From Chrysemys picta bellii (lineage: Eukaryota; Chordata; Testudines; Emydidae): 64,000 nt of DNA. Shown piece by piece: positions 20,021-31,724 of this stretch; the first letter of the stretch is position 1, and each line of letters starts with the position of its first letter. Position numbers and translations under genes: made by a program. Below the pieces are notes generated by a model that saw only the letters and a program-made list of their open reading frames with translations, did not search any database and was not told the DNA's origin. The DNA lies in NCBI RefSeq assembly GCF_011386835.1, contig NC_088800.1:80044981-80108980 (forward strand), in the 5' to 3' direction.

Positions 20021-21755
20021 ATTCATAGATTCCAAGGCCAGAAGGGACCATTGTGATCAGCTCGTCTGACCTCCTACATAGCACAGGGCATGGAATTTCC
20101 CTGAAAAAAATTCCTAGAGCAGATCTGTTAGGAAAACATCCAGCCTCGATTTAAAATTTGCCAGTGAGGGAGAATCCACCACAACTCTTGGTAATTGTTC
20201 CAATGGTTAACCACCCACACGGTTACACATTTACCCCTTACCTCCAGTCTGAATTTGTCTACCTTCAACTTCCAACCCTTACACCGTGTTATACCTTTCC
20301 CGGCTAGACCGAAGAGCCCATTATTAAATATTTGTCCCCCATGTAGATACTTATAGACTATGATCAAGTCGCCCCTTAACCTTCTCTTTGTTAAGCTAAA
20401 TAGATTGAGTTCCTTGAGTCTATCACTACAAAGCATGGTTTCTAATCCATTAATCAGTCGCATGGCTCTTCTCTTTATCAACATCCTTCTTGAATTGTGG
20501 GCACCAGAACTGGACACAGTATTCCAGCAGCCATCGCACCAGTGCCAAATACTCTCTATTCCTGCTTTAGCTTCCCATTTATGCATCCAAGGATTATATT
20601 AGCCCTTTTGATCACAGCATCACAGTGGGAGGACATGTTCAGCTGATTATCCACCCCCCACACATCTTTTTCAGAATCACTGCTTCCCAGGATAGAGTCC
20701 CCCAGCCTGTAAGTATGCCTACATTCTTTGTTCCTAGATGTATACATTCACAGTTAACCAAATTGCAACATGTACTGTTGGCTTGCACCAAGCGATCCAG
20801 ATCACCCTGTATCAGTGCCCTGTCCTCTGCATTATTCACCACTCCCCCAATTTTTGTGTCATCTGCAAACTATATCACTGATGATTTTGTGTTTTCTTCC
20901 AGGTCATTGATAAAAACGTGAAATAGCATAGGGTCAGGAATTAATCCCTGCAGGAACCCACTAGAAACACTTGCTTGATGATGATTTCCCGTTTACAATT
21001 ACATTTTGAGACCTATCAGTTAGTCAGCTTTTAATCCATTTAATGTGTGCCATGGTAATTTTATACTGTTCTAGTTTTTTAATCAAAATGTCGTGCAGTA
21101 CCAAGTCAAATGCCTTTCAGAGTATATTACAGAGCGTAAGTATATTACATTAACTCTATTACCGTTATCAACCAAAGATGTAATCTCATAAAAAAAAAAA
21201 GAAATCAAGTTAGTTTGACAGGATCTATTTTCAATAAACCCATGTTGATTGGCATTAATTACTTTACTCTCTTTTATTTCTTTATTAATCAAGTCGTGCA
21301 TCAGCCACTCCATTATCTTGCCTGGAATATATGTCAGACTGACAGGCCTATAATTATCCAGGTCATCCTGTTTACCCTTTTTAAATATTGACACAACATT
21401 AGCTTTCTTCGAGTCTTTCCCAGTGTTCCAAGACTTACTGAAAAACCAACATCAGTGGTCCAGTGAGTTCCTCAGCCAACTCTTTTAAAACTCTTGGATG
21501 CAAGTTATCCAGAGCTGCTGATTTAAACATGTCTAAACTTAGCAGCTACTGTTTAACATCCTCCCCAGATGCCAGTGGAATGGAAAAAGCATCACCATAC
21601 GATATGACTACATCATTTGCTTTTTCCCCAAATACAGAACAGAAATATTTACTGAACACGTCTGCCTTTTCGGGCACTATTATTGATAATTCTACCATTT
21701 CCATCTAGTAATGGATCAATACCATTGTTGGGATTATTTTTGGTCTTTTGTCCTG
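20021..21755 (-). pseudogene. CR1 LINE, 3' part of ORF2 (reverse transcriptase) and 3' end, inactive
   Basis: Minus-strand non-LTR retrotransposon fragment, about 1.7 kb, cut off at its 5' side. The 3' end at 20021 carries the sauropsid CR1 tail ('tcatagattccaaggccaga' on the plus strand). Minus-strand frames show RT landmarks: 'FKKGKQDDLDNYRPVSLT' and 'NANQHGFIENRSCQTNLI' (from 21083-21394), an FADD box codon run at 20858-20869 followed by 'TKIGGVVNNAEDRALIQGDL', and the C-terminal 'LNLFSLTKRRLRGDLIIVYK' region (from 20128-20586). It cannot work. A TAG codon directly precedes FADD. An 18 bp in-frame duplication repeats 'VIY' at 21121-21148. The KAFD catalytic motif (21105-21116) is in a different frame from the upstream RT. 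Further stops separate the frames. Confidence 0.92.
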
Positions 21756-21759
21756 ACTC

Positions 21760-21896
21760 CCAGCCTGTGTGCAGGCTAGTACATCAGACAACCTCCCAAG
21801 TGGGGTCTGGCTGAGTTTCAAGGTGCTTATAGAGGCCATGCAATTTTAATGTTTGGAAAATTCCTGCCGCTGTTGTACAATCATCCCATCTCACCC

Positions 21897-21930
<34 letters not shown>

Positions 21931-22810
21931 GTATCTAAAGTACAATATGCCAGCATGCAGAGAGCTGACTCAAGTTGCCATAGTGATGATCAAACACTAA
22001 TGCTCTGAGGACTCATCCAAGAAATGTTTCATTTCGCTCCTGACTCCACAAAACAGTGACAACGCTTAAGAAGCCCATGAGTGGACAGACTTGCCTTGAT
22101 GTCCTGGCTGCTTATTGCTACCCAAGACCAGCCTCCCTTCTGACCACTGCCAGCCTGGTCAGGGCCCCCCAGCCACCAACTGCCCCATCCCTATTGCTGA
22201 CCGCCACCATTACCACTGGCCTCTTCTTCCCCCACTAGTGCTGCCAGTGTCCATCTCCATCCACAGCCATACAGCCAGCAATGGCGTCCTTCTCCAACAA
22301 CCTCTTCTGCCTCCATTCCCTCATCCCCCCCCCAGACACCTCCCGCCCTGCCCCACAATGCCCTGGGAGAGCTCCGGCCCACCCTTCACCTGAGGGCAAT
22401 GGACATTACCCACTTCCCCAACTTTGGCCAAACTGACAGAGTAGCAGTGATGCACGGCTGAAGTTTTGATCACCACAGCAACCTGAGGCAGCCGTCTCTA
22501 GGAGACCAGCTTTTTGTCTTTCACTCCATTTGGTGATGCAGCACTCTAAAGACGCAAGAAGAGAAACAAAAAACGAAAAGAGAGAGAAACTTTTGGTCGT
22601 GCTCTGAAGCTGCCGTCAAACCGTCTCCTATTCCTACAATGGTCCCACGCAACTGGGAGCCAAGCCAACCACACAGAGAGTTCGAAACCCCTAAGCACAG
22701 TCACATACTCCCAGCAGTGTTCGGATGAGACCTGCGAACCTAAACTACCACGGGAGGACGGACGGCTTTGGACTGATGGTAAACTGAGCCCCAACACAAT
22801 CATGTCACCA
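21760..22810. other. Noncoding stretch with one microsatellite
   Basis: Contains the TA/CA tract at 21898-21930. C-rich frames at 22056-22393 have no familiar motif. No gene or repeat family recognised. Confidence 0.4.
21898..21930. repeat. (TA)n(CA)n microsatellite
   Basis: An uninterrupted 'ta' run of about ten units passes into about six 'ca' units. Confidence 0.95.
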
Positions 22811-23150
22811 AATGCTAAATGTCATTTGTAAAAACCCACCAACTTAACCAGGCGATCCAACTGGGCTGGTGGTTTCAGAGGGTGAGGTTCCGTTCTGATG
22901 ACTTTCTCATTCTGAAAAAGGTTTGGGGTGGGGGGGGAGTTTTGAAATGGTGGACAGGTCCCGTTTTCACATGTTCACAACGAAAAATTCCCTTTTTGTT
23001 CGGTTGAAACAACTTTTCAGCTAGAAATTTAAGCCAGTGATAGTTTAATTATTTTTGAATTAAAAAGTTTGAAATCAAAACAAAACATCTCAAAATTCAA
23101 AAACAAAACATTTCATTTGACCCAAACTGAATTTTTATTTCTTTACTTCG
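22810..23150. repeat. AT-rich dispersed repeat relic
   Basis: 'ttttgaaatggtggacaggtccc', 'cgaaaaattccctttttg', 'aacatttcatttgacccaaac' and many 'caaaac' runs form a T/A-rich sequence like repeats seen in turtle assemblies. A similar 'gtgaaacatttggttttgatg' tract is at 27170. No ends can be fixed. Confidence 0.4.
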
Positions 23151-23153
23151 GAT

Positions 23154-23300
23154 TATAGACTCATAGACTTTAAGGTCAGAAGGGACCATTATGATCATCT
23201 AGTCTGACCTTCCGCATGATGCAGGCCACAAAAGTTGACCCACCCCCTTTCCCTTGACTCAGCTGTTGAAGTCTCCAGATCGTGATTCTCGGTTGGCAAT
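23154..23300 (-). repeat. CR1 LINE 3' end relic
   Basis: 'tatagactcatagactttaaggtcagaagg' and 'gatcatctagtctgacct' are the reverse complement of a CR1 tail with two octamer copies at the end. It continues for about 140 bp as 'cagctgttgaagtctccagatcg', the usual CR1 continuation in reptiles. Confidence 0.8.
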
Positions 23301-23886
23301 TTTTTTTTTTTTGAGATTTCAACTCTTTGGCCTGATTCGGGACAGGAAATTCTTCTCAAAAGTTTTCCCAAGATGAGAAAACCATTTCCCACCCCACTGC
23401 AGCCATGGAGGGTGTTGGTGGAGCTTGTCCGGCCGGTGCACTGCTGGGTAGAGGACAAGGCCTGCGTCTCCAGGACCATCAAAGCTGCCCTTTCTTCCAT
23501 CACCACTTTCACTAGTCCTTGCCTGCATATGCCTGGCTAGCGGAGCTCTTCTCCACTTGCTGAGCCAGTGCAACAGAGTGACAGAGACCTGGGGATCTGG
23601 CACCCTTTGCTTTTCAGCGAGACGGCTGCTGTCAGCAGGCAGCTCCGACCTGCCAGTTCCAATTTAAAACACTCCCTGCTCAATTACAAAGACAATTCGC
23701 AGTTTGCACGTGGGTGAGACGCTGTCCTCACTCTGGGGGCAGGCTGCACTGGGGAGGTGGAGGGATGCATTTCACAGGGACTGCGGGGCTGAACGGATCA
23801 CAGCCCAGGGACATGTGTTCAGGGAGGGGACTGGGCCCTGTAAACCACAGAAACGGCCCTGCGCTGGCTGGGGCATGGACTACATA

Positions 23887-24057
23887 CAGAGACATCCCTA
23901 GGGTACAGCAAATGGGGGCGACCACTCCAGACCCCGCGCTTAAGGAGGCTGGCGCGTCAGGCCGGCACGGTCAGTCCCAGAAGTGACGGATCGATCCCAG
24001 AAGTGACGGATTCGTCACTTCTGCCCCGGGCCCCGCTCCCTCCTAGGGACAGCCCTG
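23887..24057. mobile_element. Non-autonomous hAT-type element, GACATCCCTAGG family
   Basis: 171 bp with ends CAGAGACATCCCTAGGG and CCTAGGGACAGCCCTG. A perfect 8 bp duplication ACTACATA flanks it (23879-23886, 24058-24065). Inside, 'cccagaagtgacgga' occurs twice (about 23975 and 23997), followed by an inverted 'tcgtcacttctg'. No coding capacity. Confidence 0.88.
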
Positions 24058-24369
24058 ACTACATACCCTGGGTGGGACTTCTTGTCTAACTTCTCTGGGC
24101 CATTTGAAGGAACCTCTTCCCCTTGTTGTGGGCTCTCTGAAGCTGATTCCACTCATCCCAGAGTGATATTGACTCTTCGACAGAGAAATTGATTTCCACG
24201 CCATTGGTCTAGCAACTTATGATACAGAAATATACTGGAAGGGCACAGCCTGAGTTCCAGAAGGGGCAGGAATCTCCTCTGGTTACCCTGTTTTGCCTAT
24301 CTTCGGATGTATGGATGAGAGTTGTTCTATGACCTAGCATATGGGCAAAGCCCAGGACCGTGTGAGAAG

Positions 24370-24605
24370 GATAACCTAGTGGTTAGAGCACTGCGGGGGG
24401 CGCACAGCTGGGTTCTATTCCTGGCTCTACTGGTGACTTTTGGCAAGTTGCTTCCCTGCTCTGTGCCTCAGTTTCCCCAGCAGTAATAAAAGTACTGACC
24501 TGCCTCCTGGAGTGCTGCGGGTTAACCCATTTGTGTTTGCACAGTGCTGTAGGCAGAGGGCATTAACTAAGGGCAGGCTGTCCTTGGGAAAGGCAGCTGG
24601 GGTTA
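24370..24605 (+). repeat. MIR-type SINE, nearly complete
   Basis: 'taacctagtggttagagcactg' (A-box head), 'gggttctattcctggctctac' (B-box region), 'gcaagttgcttccctgctctgtgcctcagtttcccc' (core), then a worn tail. The best-preserved tRNA-like head in the window. Confidence 0.85.
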
Positions 24606-24609
24606 GCAC

Positions 24610-25690
24610 AGCAGCTCTTTCTGAAGCGCTCCCACCCGTTTGCCATGTGAACTTTTAACATGAAGAAATGACAGGGCCTGAGAAGCAGCAGCCCGGGAAT
24701 TCCAGTCCCAGGCCCTGCTGCTGCGGCCGTCGCTCCGTGTCAGTTTGTGCACACACTTGTGGGCCGAGATAAAACGTTTACATCAGCCATAAGGATCCTA
24801 CAGCGCTCCCCTCCTTCTCCGCGCTGGGATGCTGCTCCCCCAGCCGTGCACTACAGAGGCTGGTCGTGGAACCGTGGGAAGGATTATCCACTCAGCTCCA
24901 GCAGATGAACGGATTTCTCCTCCGGAGAGCCTTCAAAGGCTGCAGCCACGCTAAGCAAAATGGGGGCAGCTTGCTCCTGCTCTCCGTGCCTGGCACGCTC
25001 GGGAAAATGTTGGGCATTGTAGGTTTTAGCTGTGTCTTCTGCTGAGGGATTGTGTGGAGCACACAGGTGGTCTCCCAGCCACCGCCTGGGTGTTGGGATC
25101 TCTAGGAGGAAGCCACATGGGGTGGCCCCCTAGGTCTAGCTGTAGTTCCATGCACTGCCGGGCGGAAGATCCCTGCTTAAGTCTCAGTCTAGTTTCTTAC
25201 TCCATGGGCTAGGAGCGGTAGGAAGCCCGTATGCATCATATCCAGGCAAGGAGGAAGGGCTTAGCCGGGACTCTCAATAGCAACTCCAACGGGGGATAGT
25301 TAAAGAAAGAAAGGAATGAGGAGAGTTGTTAGCACTCCATAACAAAAGCAAAAGACGGGTGGGTCTGGGTGTGCACATACTGCCCATTCCATGCCCTGTA
25401 ACTGAACTGCAGTGGAGATGTTACATGCATTTTTTCCCTCTCTCGCCTGCAAGCGCTACTGACCGGCTATTGTTTGCATTGTATCTGGACCGTGCAATTC
25501 CATAGGCTGCATGGTTAGTTTCTTCCCTCTCTCTGTATTTAATCTATGCGCTGCATACGCACAGGCTGTGATTGCTGCAGGCTTGCACTTCTGTACTGAG
25601 CTTGGGGGAGATGCCTGTTCTTTGCTTATCAGGCTCCTCTGGGTCCTTTTCAGAGGTAGCTGAACCAAAAAATGCCAAATGTACTGAGTT
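24610..25690. other. Noncoding stretch, nothing recognised
   Basis: No repeat or gene recognised. Frames are under 75 codons. Confidence 0.45.
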
Positions 25691-25724
25691 CTCTGTACAC
25701 GCAGGTGGAGAACTCAGAACTGCC

Positions 25725-25870
25725 TTTTCCAAACACATAGGCTGCGACCACTTGAGCTAAAGGGGAATCTCCTGTTGCAGTTCTAGTATTAGGGCTTATA
25801 ACCTGTATAGGCATAGCAACTGGACGGCAACATATCTCACACCATCTAGCAGAGGGCACACCAGCCAGTA
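25725..25870. repeat. SINE-like relic, 'gagctaaagg' family
   Basis: 'ggctgcgaccacttgagctaaagg' parallels 'ggccgccgctgcttgagctaaagg' at 31485, and both are followed by 'ctagtattagggcttat'/'cagtaatagagcccttat' at matching distance. 37630-37725 carries a related 'cagctaaggaaattagtcctttagctcc' with a B-box-like 'ggttcaatccct'. Confidence 0.5.
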
Positions 25871-25899
25871 GGTTATAGTGCATGGGAGAGGTTAAAAAC

Positions 25900-26320
25900 A
25901 GACTCCATGAACACCCGCTGTGGAGAGACACATATCCAAAGAGAGCAACTGAGCTCCCACCGGGCACCTGTGTGGCATCACCACCTCCAAACAGGCAGTT
26001 TTGAGGGGAGCCCCTCTAAGCAATGCAGCACACCTCTCCGCACACACAATCTGTTCCCCGTCAGAGCACCCAGGGAGCTGGGTGCAGAAGCCATCCCTGG
26101 GCCAGGGAGCAAACTCCCATGCTGATCATGACCCTCTGGAGCGCCTCTTCCAGAAGGCCTGTAGGCCAACTTGTCTGAGTTGTCCCAAAGGATCCAGCCC
26201 CACCCCAGCTCCTGCTGGTTCTAGTCCAGCTCGCATGTGCCCGGCTGGCCAGAATCTGGGCCTAAGGCTAAAAGAATGAAAAACATTATAGGACAATGTA
26301 GAAGAGTGTTACTCAGCTAA
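25900..26320. other. Noncoding stretch, nothing recognised
   Basis: No features beyond short overlapping frames. Confidence 0.4.
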
Positions 26321-26327
26321 TAAACAT

Positions 26328-26410
26328 AGGGCCTGATCTGTACTGTGGTGCTGAGGGCCCTCAATTCCCACCGAAGTCAGTAAATACCTTGCAAGATTGG
26401 GCCCATACTT
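26328..26410. repeat. Palindromic interspersed repeat relic
   Basis: The outer arms 'gggcctgatctg' and 'aagattgggccc' surround 'gctgagggccctcaattccca' and 'gaagtcagt', the layout of a common reptilian palindrome ('cctgatc...gatcaggcc'). Confidence 0.6.
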
Positions 26411-26419
26411 AAACCGATC

Positions 26420-27005
26420 CCCTGCTGGTAACAAATTCTTATCCGGATAGCAATGAACTAATTCCTGGCAGGAGAGTCCCCGAGTTCCAAAATAGACCAC
26501 ACAGGTCAAGCTAATGTTAGAACCAATTCCATCGGTGCAAATCCCAACACACTGGGAGCTGAGGCATTTTCAGAGTCACATGATGACTGAAAGAGAATAG
26601 ACGGTCCAGGGTGCTGCTTTGTCCCCATCCCTCCGCACCATAATCTAAGCAGCTGTTAGACTGAGACAAAACAAATAAATACAGTCATTCTAGAGCCAAG
26701 CTGATCTGTGACTGAAACAACTGCTCTGGAGTCTATGGAGGAAAGCCAGGAAAGAAGGTGGCCCCCTGAGACTTAGAAAGAAGAATCATAAATTTTTTAA
26801 AACCACATCTTCGGAAAATGAAAGACTTGGCAACAAGTTCCTCCCCTTGCCCTGCCCTACCGGCCCTACCCCAGGTACCGCAAAGAAGAAGCTGAAAGAC
26901 AACACTCCCCAAAGCAGAGAAGTATATCCAGATGGTGAGAATCAGGTGGTGGATGAATGGGAACAGGGAGGAGCAATCATAGACATGCTTCAAAATTTGC
27001 ACTTT
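26420..27005. other. Noncoding stretch, nothing recognised
   Basis: AT-moderate sequence without recognisable content. Confidence 0.4.
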
Positions 27006-27388
27006 GATGAGACTTTAGTGAAATGAGTGGAGCTGGTGGCAAAATGGAGTTTCCATCATGCGGGAAATTCCGAATTTTGGGTTTGTCCCAAATCAGGGAT
27101 GAAAAGTCCGAAATGTGGGAGTTTTTTCCACATGAAATATTCAGAACATATTTTGTTTTGAACATATTGCTCAGGGTGAAACATTTGGTTTTGATGTTAT
27201 CATGAATTATATTATATTACATCACAACGATTACGTTGAAATGAACTGCTTTGATAATTCCCCATGAAGCTTTTGATACAATCGATACAGTCCCAGGAAA
27301 CGGTTCATTTTTGCCAAATCAGCATTTTCCAACGGTAACTGTTCCCGCCGAACGTTTTTTAACCAGCTGTAGTAAGGCGTGAATAGTC

Positions 27389-27525
27389 ACGGGCCAGATT
27401 CTGATGGCCTCACTTACTGTGAATAGCACCTTACTCCATCAGTAGCCCCGCTGACGTCAAATGGGAGCCCGTGCGGAGTAAGGCGTTACTTCTCAGCCTG
27501 AGTAAGGGGATCAGAATTGGCCCTT
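27389..27525. repeat. Palindromic interspersed repeat
   Basis: 'gggccagattctgatggcctcactta' and 'aggggatcagaattggccc' are the inverted ends. 'ttactccat', 'ctgacgtcaaatgg' and 'ggagtaagg' lie between. It belongs to a group of short palindromic repeats with 'gccagattctgat' ends. The target duplication is not clear. Confidence 0.65.
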
Positions 27526-27529
27526 TGGA

Positions 27530-28060
27530 TTTCACCCTAATATAACTTACCCAATACAAAGGAAACAAATGATATTTAGCAAACAAAAATCCTTAGCGGC
27601 AGAAAACCCAATGCTGCCACCCATACTCAGGTTAAGCAGCCGCGCTGATTTCAAAGTGGCTACATGTGGAGCGGGCTGGCACTCAGCGGGAGCTAAGCAT
27701 AGCAGATTCTGGCCCAGAGATTGCATGTCTTCAAAGAGCACGCTGAACTGACCAAGAGGCAGAGCCCGGGCAGTGTTAACAATGTCTAATGTGTATGCGG
27801 CAAGAGCGCAAGGAGTATCATCCATCCTAAGTCATTAAAAAGCTCCCAGGGAGTCAAATGAACAGGAAACTTCAAGGAGAGAGCCGGTATATTATTGTCC
27901 AAGCAGAGAGAATTCTGGGTCATTTCCATTCTGTTCTCCCAACACAGATAAAGCCTTCATTTCGCCTCCCAGGGAATAGGAGAGTTGCAGACAGAATCGC
28001 GGTCAAATCATAGGTCCCATATTATGCAAATCGGAGTTAATTACAAAGTTTGTGTGTCTA
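27530..28060. other. Noncoding stretch, nothing recognised
   Basis: A 92-codon minus frame (27547-27825) has no familiar motif. No repeat recognised. Confidence 0.4.
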
Positions 28061-28208
28061 TTTCTATATGCATCCGAAGAAGTGGGCTGTAGTCCACGAA
28101 AGCTTATGCTCTAATAAATTTGTTAGTCTCTAAGGTGCCACAAGTACTCCTGTTCTTCTTTTTGCGGATACAGACTAACACGGCTGCTACTCTGAAACCT
28201 TTCATTAT
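28061..28208 (+). mobile_element. Penelope-like repeat copy with hammerhead-like core, tandem copy 1
   Basis: A well-known vertebrate interspersed sequence: 'cgaaagcttatgctctaata', 'ttagtctctaaggtgccac', 'atacagactaacacggctgc'. Its start can be drawn as a hammerhead ribozyme: CCGAAGA (28074-28080), hairpin GTGGGC/GTCCAC (28082-28087 with 28092-28097, loop TGTA), then GAAA (28098-28101) and a very short third stem. Such minimal hammerheads mark Penelope-like retroelements. The canonical core is CUGAUGA, so two core positions differ. The family assignment is from memory. Confidence 0.65.
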
Positions 28209-28239
28209 GCAAGGCACTGCATTTAGCCGTATGGAGTGG

Positions 28240-28387
28240 TTTCTATATGCATCCGAAGAAGTGGGCTGTAGTCCACGAAAGCTTATGCTCTAATAAATTT
28301 GTTAGTCTCTAAGGTGCCACAAGTCCTCCTGTTCTTCTTTTTGCGGATACAGACTAACACGGCTGCTACTCTGAAACCTTTCATTAT
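28240..28387 (+). mobile_element. Penelope-like repeat, tandem copy 2
   Basis: Direct copy of 28061-28208 offset by 179 bp, with 147 of 148 bases identical (the difference is 'agtact'/'agtcct'). Both copies have the same left and right limits and a 31 bp spacer (28209-28239). A tandem duplication of a 179 bp unit after insertion explains this best. The hammerhead-like core is at 28253-28280. Confidence 0.9.
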
Positions 28388-30220
28388 CTCTGGAGCGGCA
28401 ATAAACAAATCAAAGGCCAAATGCTGCTCTTGGATGGGTGGACACAGCTCCCATTGGCCCCAGGGAAAACTGTGCATGTGCATAGAGAGGTTAGATCTGA
28501 CCCCAGGCAAAGATTAGAGGCCAGATTCCACAGTCCTCACTAGAGCCCCAGGGCTGAGGGATCAGCTGCTCAGACCGAGGCTTTGGCCCTAAAAGCATGT
28601 GTCCTAGGCAGGGTAATACACTTTGCAGCAAAGAAACGCCCAAGGGAAATGCTCAGAGCTCATGCACATGCTTAGAGCTTCACTGTGACTGTAGGCGGAG
28701 CAAGGGGCGGTGTATGAAATGCACTGTCCCCAGGAAGCCCGGGGACTCAGACATGCTCTTCGGAGGCACACTTCCTGCCCTGCTTCCTCTGCGGGCCGGG
28801 GGAGGGAGTAATTTGCTGCTGGCCTGTATCAGTTCAACTTCTCTGCCCAGCGAGTAGGGAGGAGAGTCAGGGCTCCGTCCAGTCTCCACGCAATATCCGC
28901 CCTGTCTCCACCCACTCTCTGCCCATCTGCTTCTAGGAGAGCGTCACATACCGTACACGAATGTAGGCATAGACCCAACTACTCCTATACGCTGGAACCC
29001 AAAGTCTGGGTAGCCGGCGTAGGGATATGGGCGCACATAGTCAAAGTAATAATCTAGCCCTTAGACGGAATGTAGGCACGGTAGCCCTATACAATGCAGC
29101 CCCACGACTAACAGAGATGTACTAGGAAGCCAATCGGGAGGAACTGTGGAGTTCCCAGTTCCAGGCTCCAATATTCAAAACATATCCCACCATAATGGGA
29201 CCTGCATTCCCGAGCCATTGGGTGGTTGAAGAATGAGACGAATGCAACCGGGCTGAGAACCAACAGCACAAGCAGGCTTGCCTTGTAGTGGCTTATAGTG
29301 TAATCAATATCTAGCATGCAGGAAGCCTATCATAATGCAATAGAAAATTATATATCCACACACATTTAAGCCAGTATTACTCACAGTCTGTAAGCTCAGA
29401 GAAACAGCATGAGGACAAAAAAGACTTTGCCCAGTTTCACTAATAAATATAGATTGCAAAGTCTTAGCAAATGTAATGGCCAGCAGGTCATAACCCATAA
29501 TGCTGGAGTGATTCACTAATCAAGTAAGATGTATTCAAACTAGACTATTGTAGCAGAGAATAACACAAGGCAAGCAGGCCAGAATGTTCTTCATTGATCA
29601 ACTGATAGATATTAACCGCATGGGAAGAGATTCCAAGGAGTAAGTGAGCAAAACAGCAGCAGTGTACCCAGATCAGAAAGCAGCATTCTTCCAGGCAGTT
29701 CTCACAGCGCTGGCTCTAGACTAATGAATTAAAGAGACACCATCAATTTCTAACGCACTTCTTCTCTGACCATTTTTACTAGTGTTACTGCAAGTAACAT
29801 CCAAGACAATGGTAACTGCGAGGGATTCAAGAGAAAAATGCTTTTTTTCTATTCTTTCAGATGGGACCTCTAACATCACTCAGTGGAGAATGAGTTTCCT
29901 TGTTCTCTTGTATAATCAATTAGTCAGTTTCCCTTTTTACTTGTATGGAATTTATTATTAAAGTTGAGCAACTAATGTAGAACAAATCATTCATGTGACA
30001 AATGTTTTCTTCCTTTTTTTGTCTGCTCTTGAGTTGCCAATGATCACAAATTACAATTCTCTGAACTGAAAATTATTTACTGGATATCTCTGGACCTTTG
30101 GGAGATGTTTGCGGTGAGTGTTTGATCTTCAAAATTCCGGCTGCACTGATGAGCGGGGTTGGGACGTTTTAGGACAGCACATATGTTTCTGATACCTGAC
30201 TGGATAAGCACAAATCTTAG
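28388..30220. other. 1.8 kb noncoding, apparently single-copy stretch
   Basis: AT-rich from 29100 on. The small frames (60-86 codons) overlap on both strands. Nothing recognised. Confidence 0.45.
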
Positions 30221-30224
30221 AATT

Positions 30225-30385
30225 TGGTTCCTGGTGTGAATATTTGTGTTTTATTATTATTATGTGTATGGTGGTAGTGCCTCGGAGCTCCTGTCCTGGA
30301 CCAGGACCTCACTGTGCTAGGTGCTGTACAAACACAGAACAAAAAGACACTCCCTGCCCCAAGGAGCTCACAGTCCATGTTTATG
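30225..30385 (-). repeat. LINE 3'-end relic (L2/CR1 type)
   Basis: 'ttattattattatgtgtatgg', 'gagctcctgtcctggacc', 'gtgctaggtgctgtacaaacacagaac' and 'ccctgccccaaggagctcacagtc' are the reverse complement of the tail seen at 8715-8845. Better preserved here. Confidence 0.75.
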
Positions 30386-30644
30386 AATTCAGGCTCCACT
30401 TTCCATGAATATTCTCCAGTAGTTACTTAACATACATCGTTCCTCTAAACTCTCCTGCACTCGGTGGAATATTCATAGAGCACAAGCACAGAAGAGGAGC
30501 GGGCAAAGCCACAGCAAAGTGGCTTTGATATCCAAAGCAATATTTGTGGCAAATACTCTGTGATTGGCCCCGTTCTAATGACCCTGTGTTGAATATGGTG
30601 GAGACTCGACGGGGCACCTTAGCTTTATTTTTTCCGCAACTTAA

Positions 30645-30775
30645 AACAACACAGAGGGCAAAATTCCCCCCTGTGCAGAGAACAAGGCTCATACACCGCT
30701 GGTGAATCACTTACGCTCTCTTTGGAAGACCATCTGCTGGCTCTCTGCACAGGGGTGAATTTCACCCAGAAACAC
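30645..30775. repeat. Palindromic interspersed repeat
   Basis: 'agggcaaaattcccccctgtgcagag' on the left is answered by 'ctctgcacaggggtgaatttcaccc' on the right. A short non-autonomous element or fold-back repeat. No flanking duplication can be fixed. Confidence 0.6.
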
Positions 30776-30779
30776 GTTT

Positions 30780-31480
30780 TCCAAGGACACAAGAAAAAAC
30801 AGCCCTGGACCCGAAGGGAATGGCAAACCCAGTGAGATTTAAATCAAACTTTGCAATAGGCAGCATTCAAGTGGGTTTGAAATTAGGGTCCGACTTTTGG
30901 CTCACCCCTGCCAGTGGGGTCTGGGGGGTGTGGATCAGCGTTCACGTTACACTCCCCAAGCCGGGCAAGCTAATGATCCAACCAGCGGACCAAATTCGGT
31001 GATGAATCCTGGTCACCTGCCATCTGAGGAACATTGCACATACGCTAAGAAGAAATGGGGTATGGTTCACAGTCATCAGTTTGTTCCAACTGTCTATGGA
31101 ATGTGCCCTGTGCCTCTTTCACACAGGCAAAGAACTCAGAAATCTTGTTCCTGCTACTGAATTCTCCAAACTCCCTGGGTTTCTTTGAATGCAAGTTCCC
31201 ACTCCGCCCCCCTCCCCCCGCCTCCATTCAGCTTTCTAGGCTGGATTGTCCTTGTATACAGGAGGAAAACAAGTAACTTGAGTGACCCTGTAGTGCCAGG
31301 AGCAAGCTGATAAGTTAGTAGCAGCGGCATGGGCGGTATTCACAGCATTTCACCAGAAGGGACTCTGGGGTCTCCTCCTGCCCCCCACTGTTGACTTTAT
31401 CATGAATCTACATGCTGCAGGCAACAGACCAGATAAATCTGGGGAGCTGGGCTTGGGACTGTGTTGATTAACTCCAAACA
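30780..31480. other. Noncoding stretch, nothing recognised
   Basis: Possibly worn repeat DNA around 30830-30960. No gene evidence. Confidence 0.35.
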
Positions 31481-31484
31481 TACA

Positions 31485-31590
31485 GGCCGCCGCTGCTTGA
31501 GCTAAAGGAGAGCTTCCGTAGATGGCAGCAGTAATAGAGCCCTTATCCTCTGTGTGGGCCAGTTTTACCATCATACACACATTGCAACAT
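31485..31590. repeat. SINE-like relic, 'gagctaaagg' family
   Basis: Shares 'gcttgagctaaagg', then 'agtaatagagcccttat', with 25735-25800 at the same spacing. A MITE inserted immediately downstream. Confidence 0.5.
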
Positions 31591-31600
31591 CAGCTGCTGC

Positions 31601-31724
31601 TAGGGTGACCAGATAGCAACTGTGAAAAAAACAGGACAGGGAGTGGGGGGTAATAGGCGCCTATATGAGAAAAAGTCCCCAAAACGGGACTGTCCCTTTA
31701 AAAACGGGACATCTGGTCTCCCTA
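31601..31724. mobile_element. hAT-type MITE, TAGGGTGACCAGA family, copy 1
   Basis: 124 bp with ends TAGGGTGACCAGAT and ATCTGGTCTCCCTA. The body has 'aacaggacaggg', 'aataggcgcctatatgag' and 'gggactgtccct'. Two further members (47486-47604, 60239-60363) lie in the opposite orientation. No target duplication survives at this copy. Confidence 0.85.
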
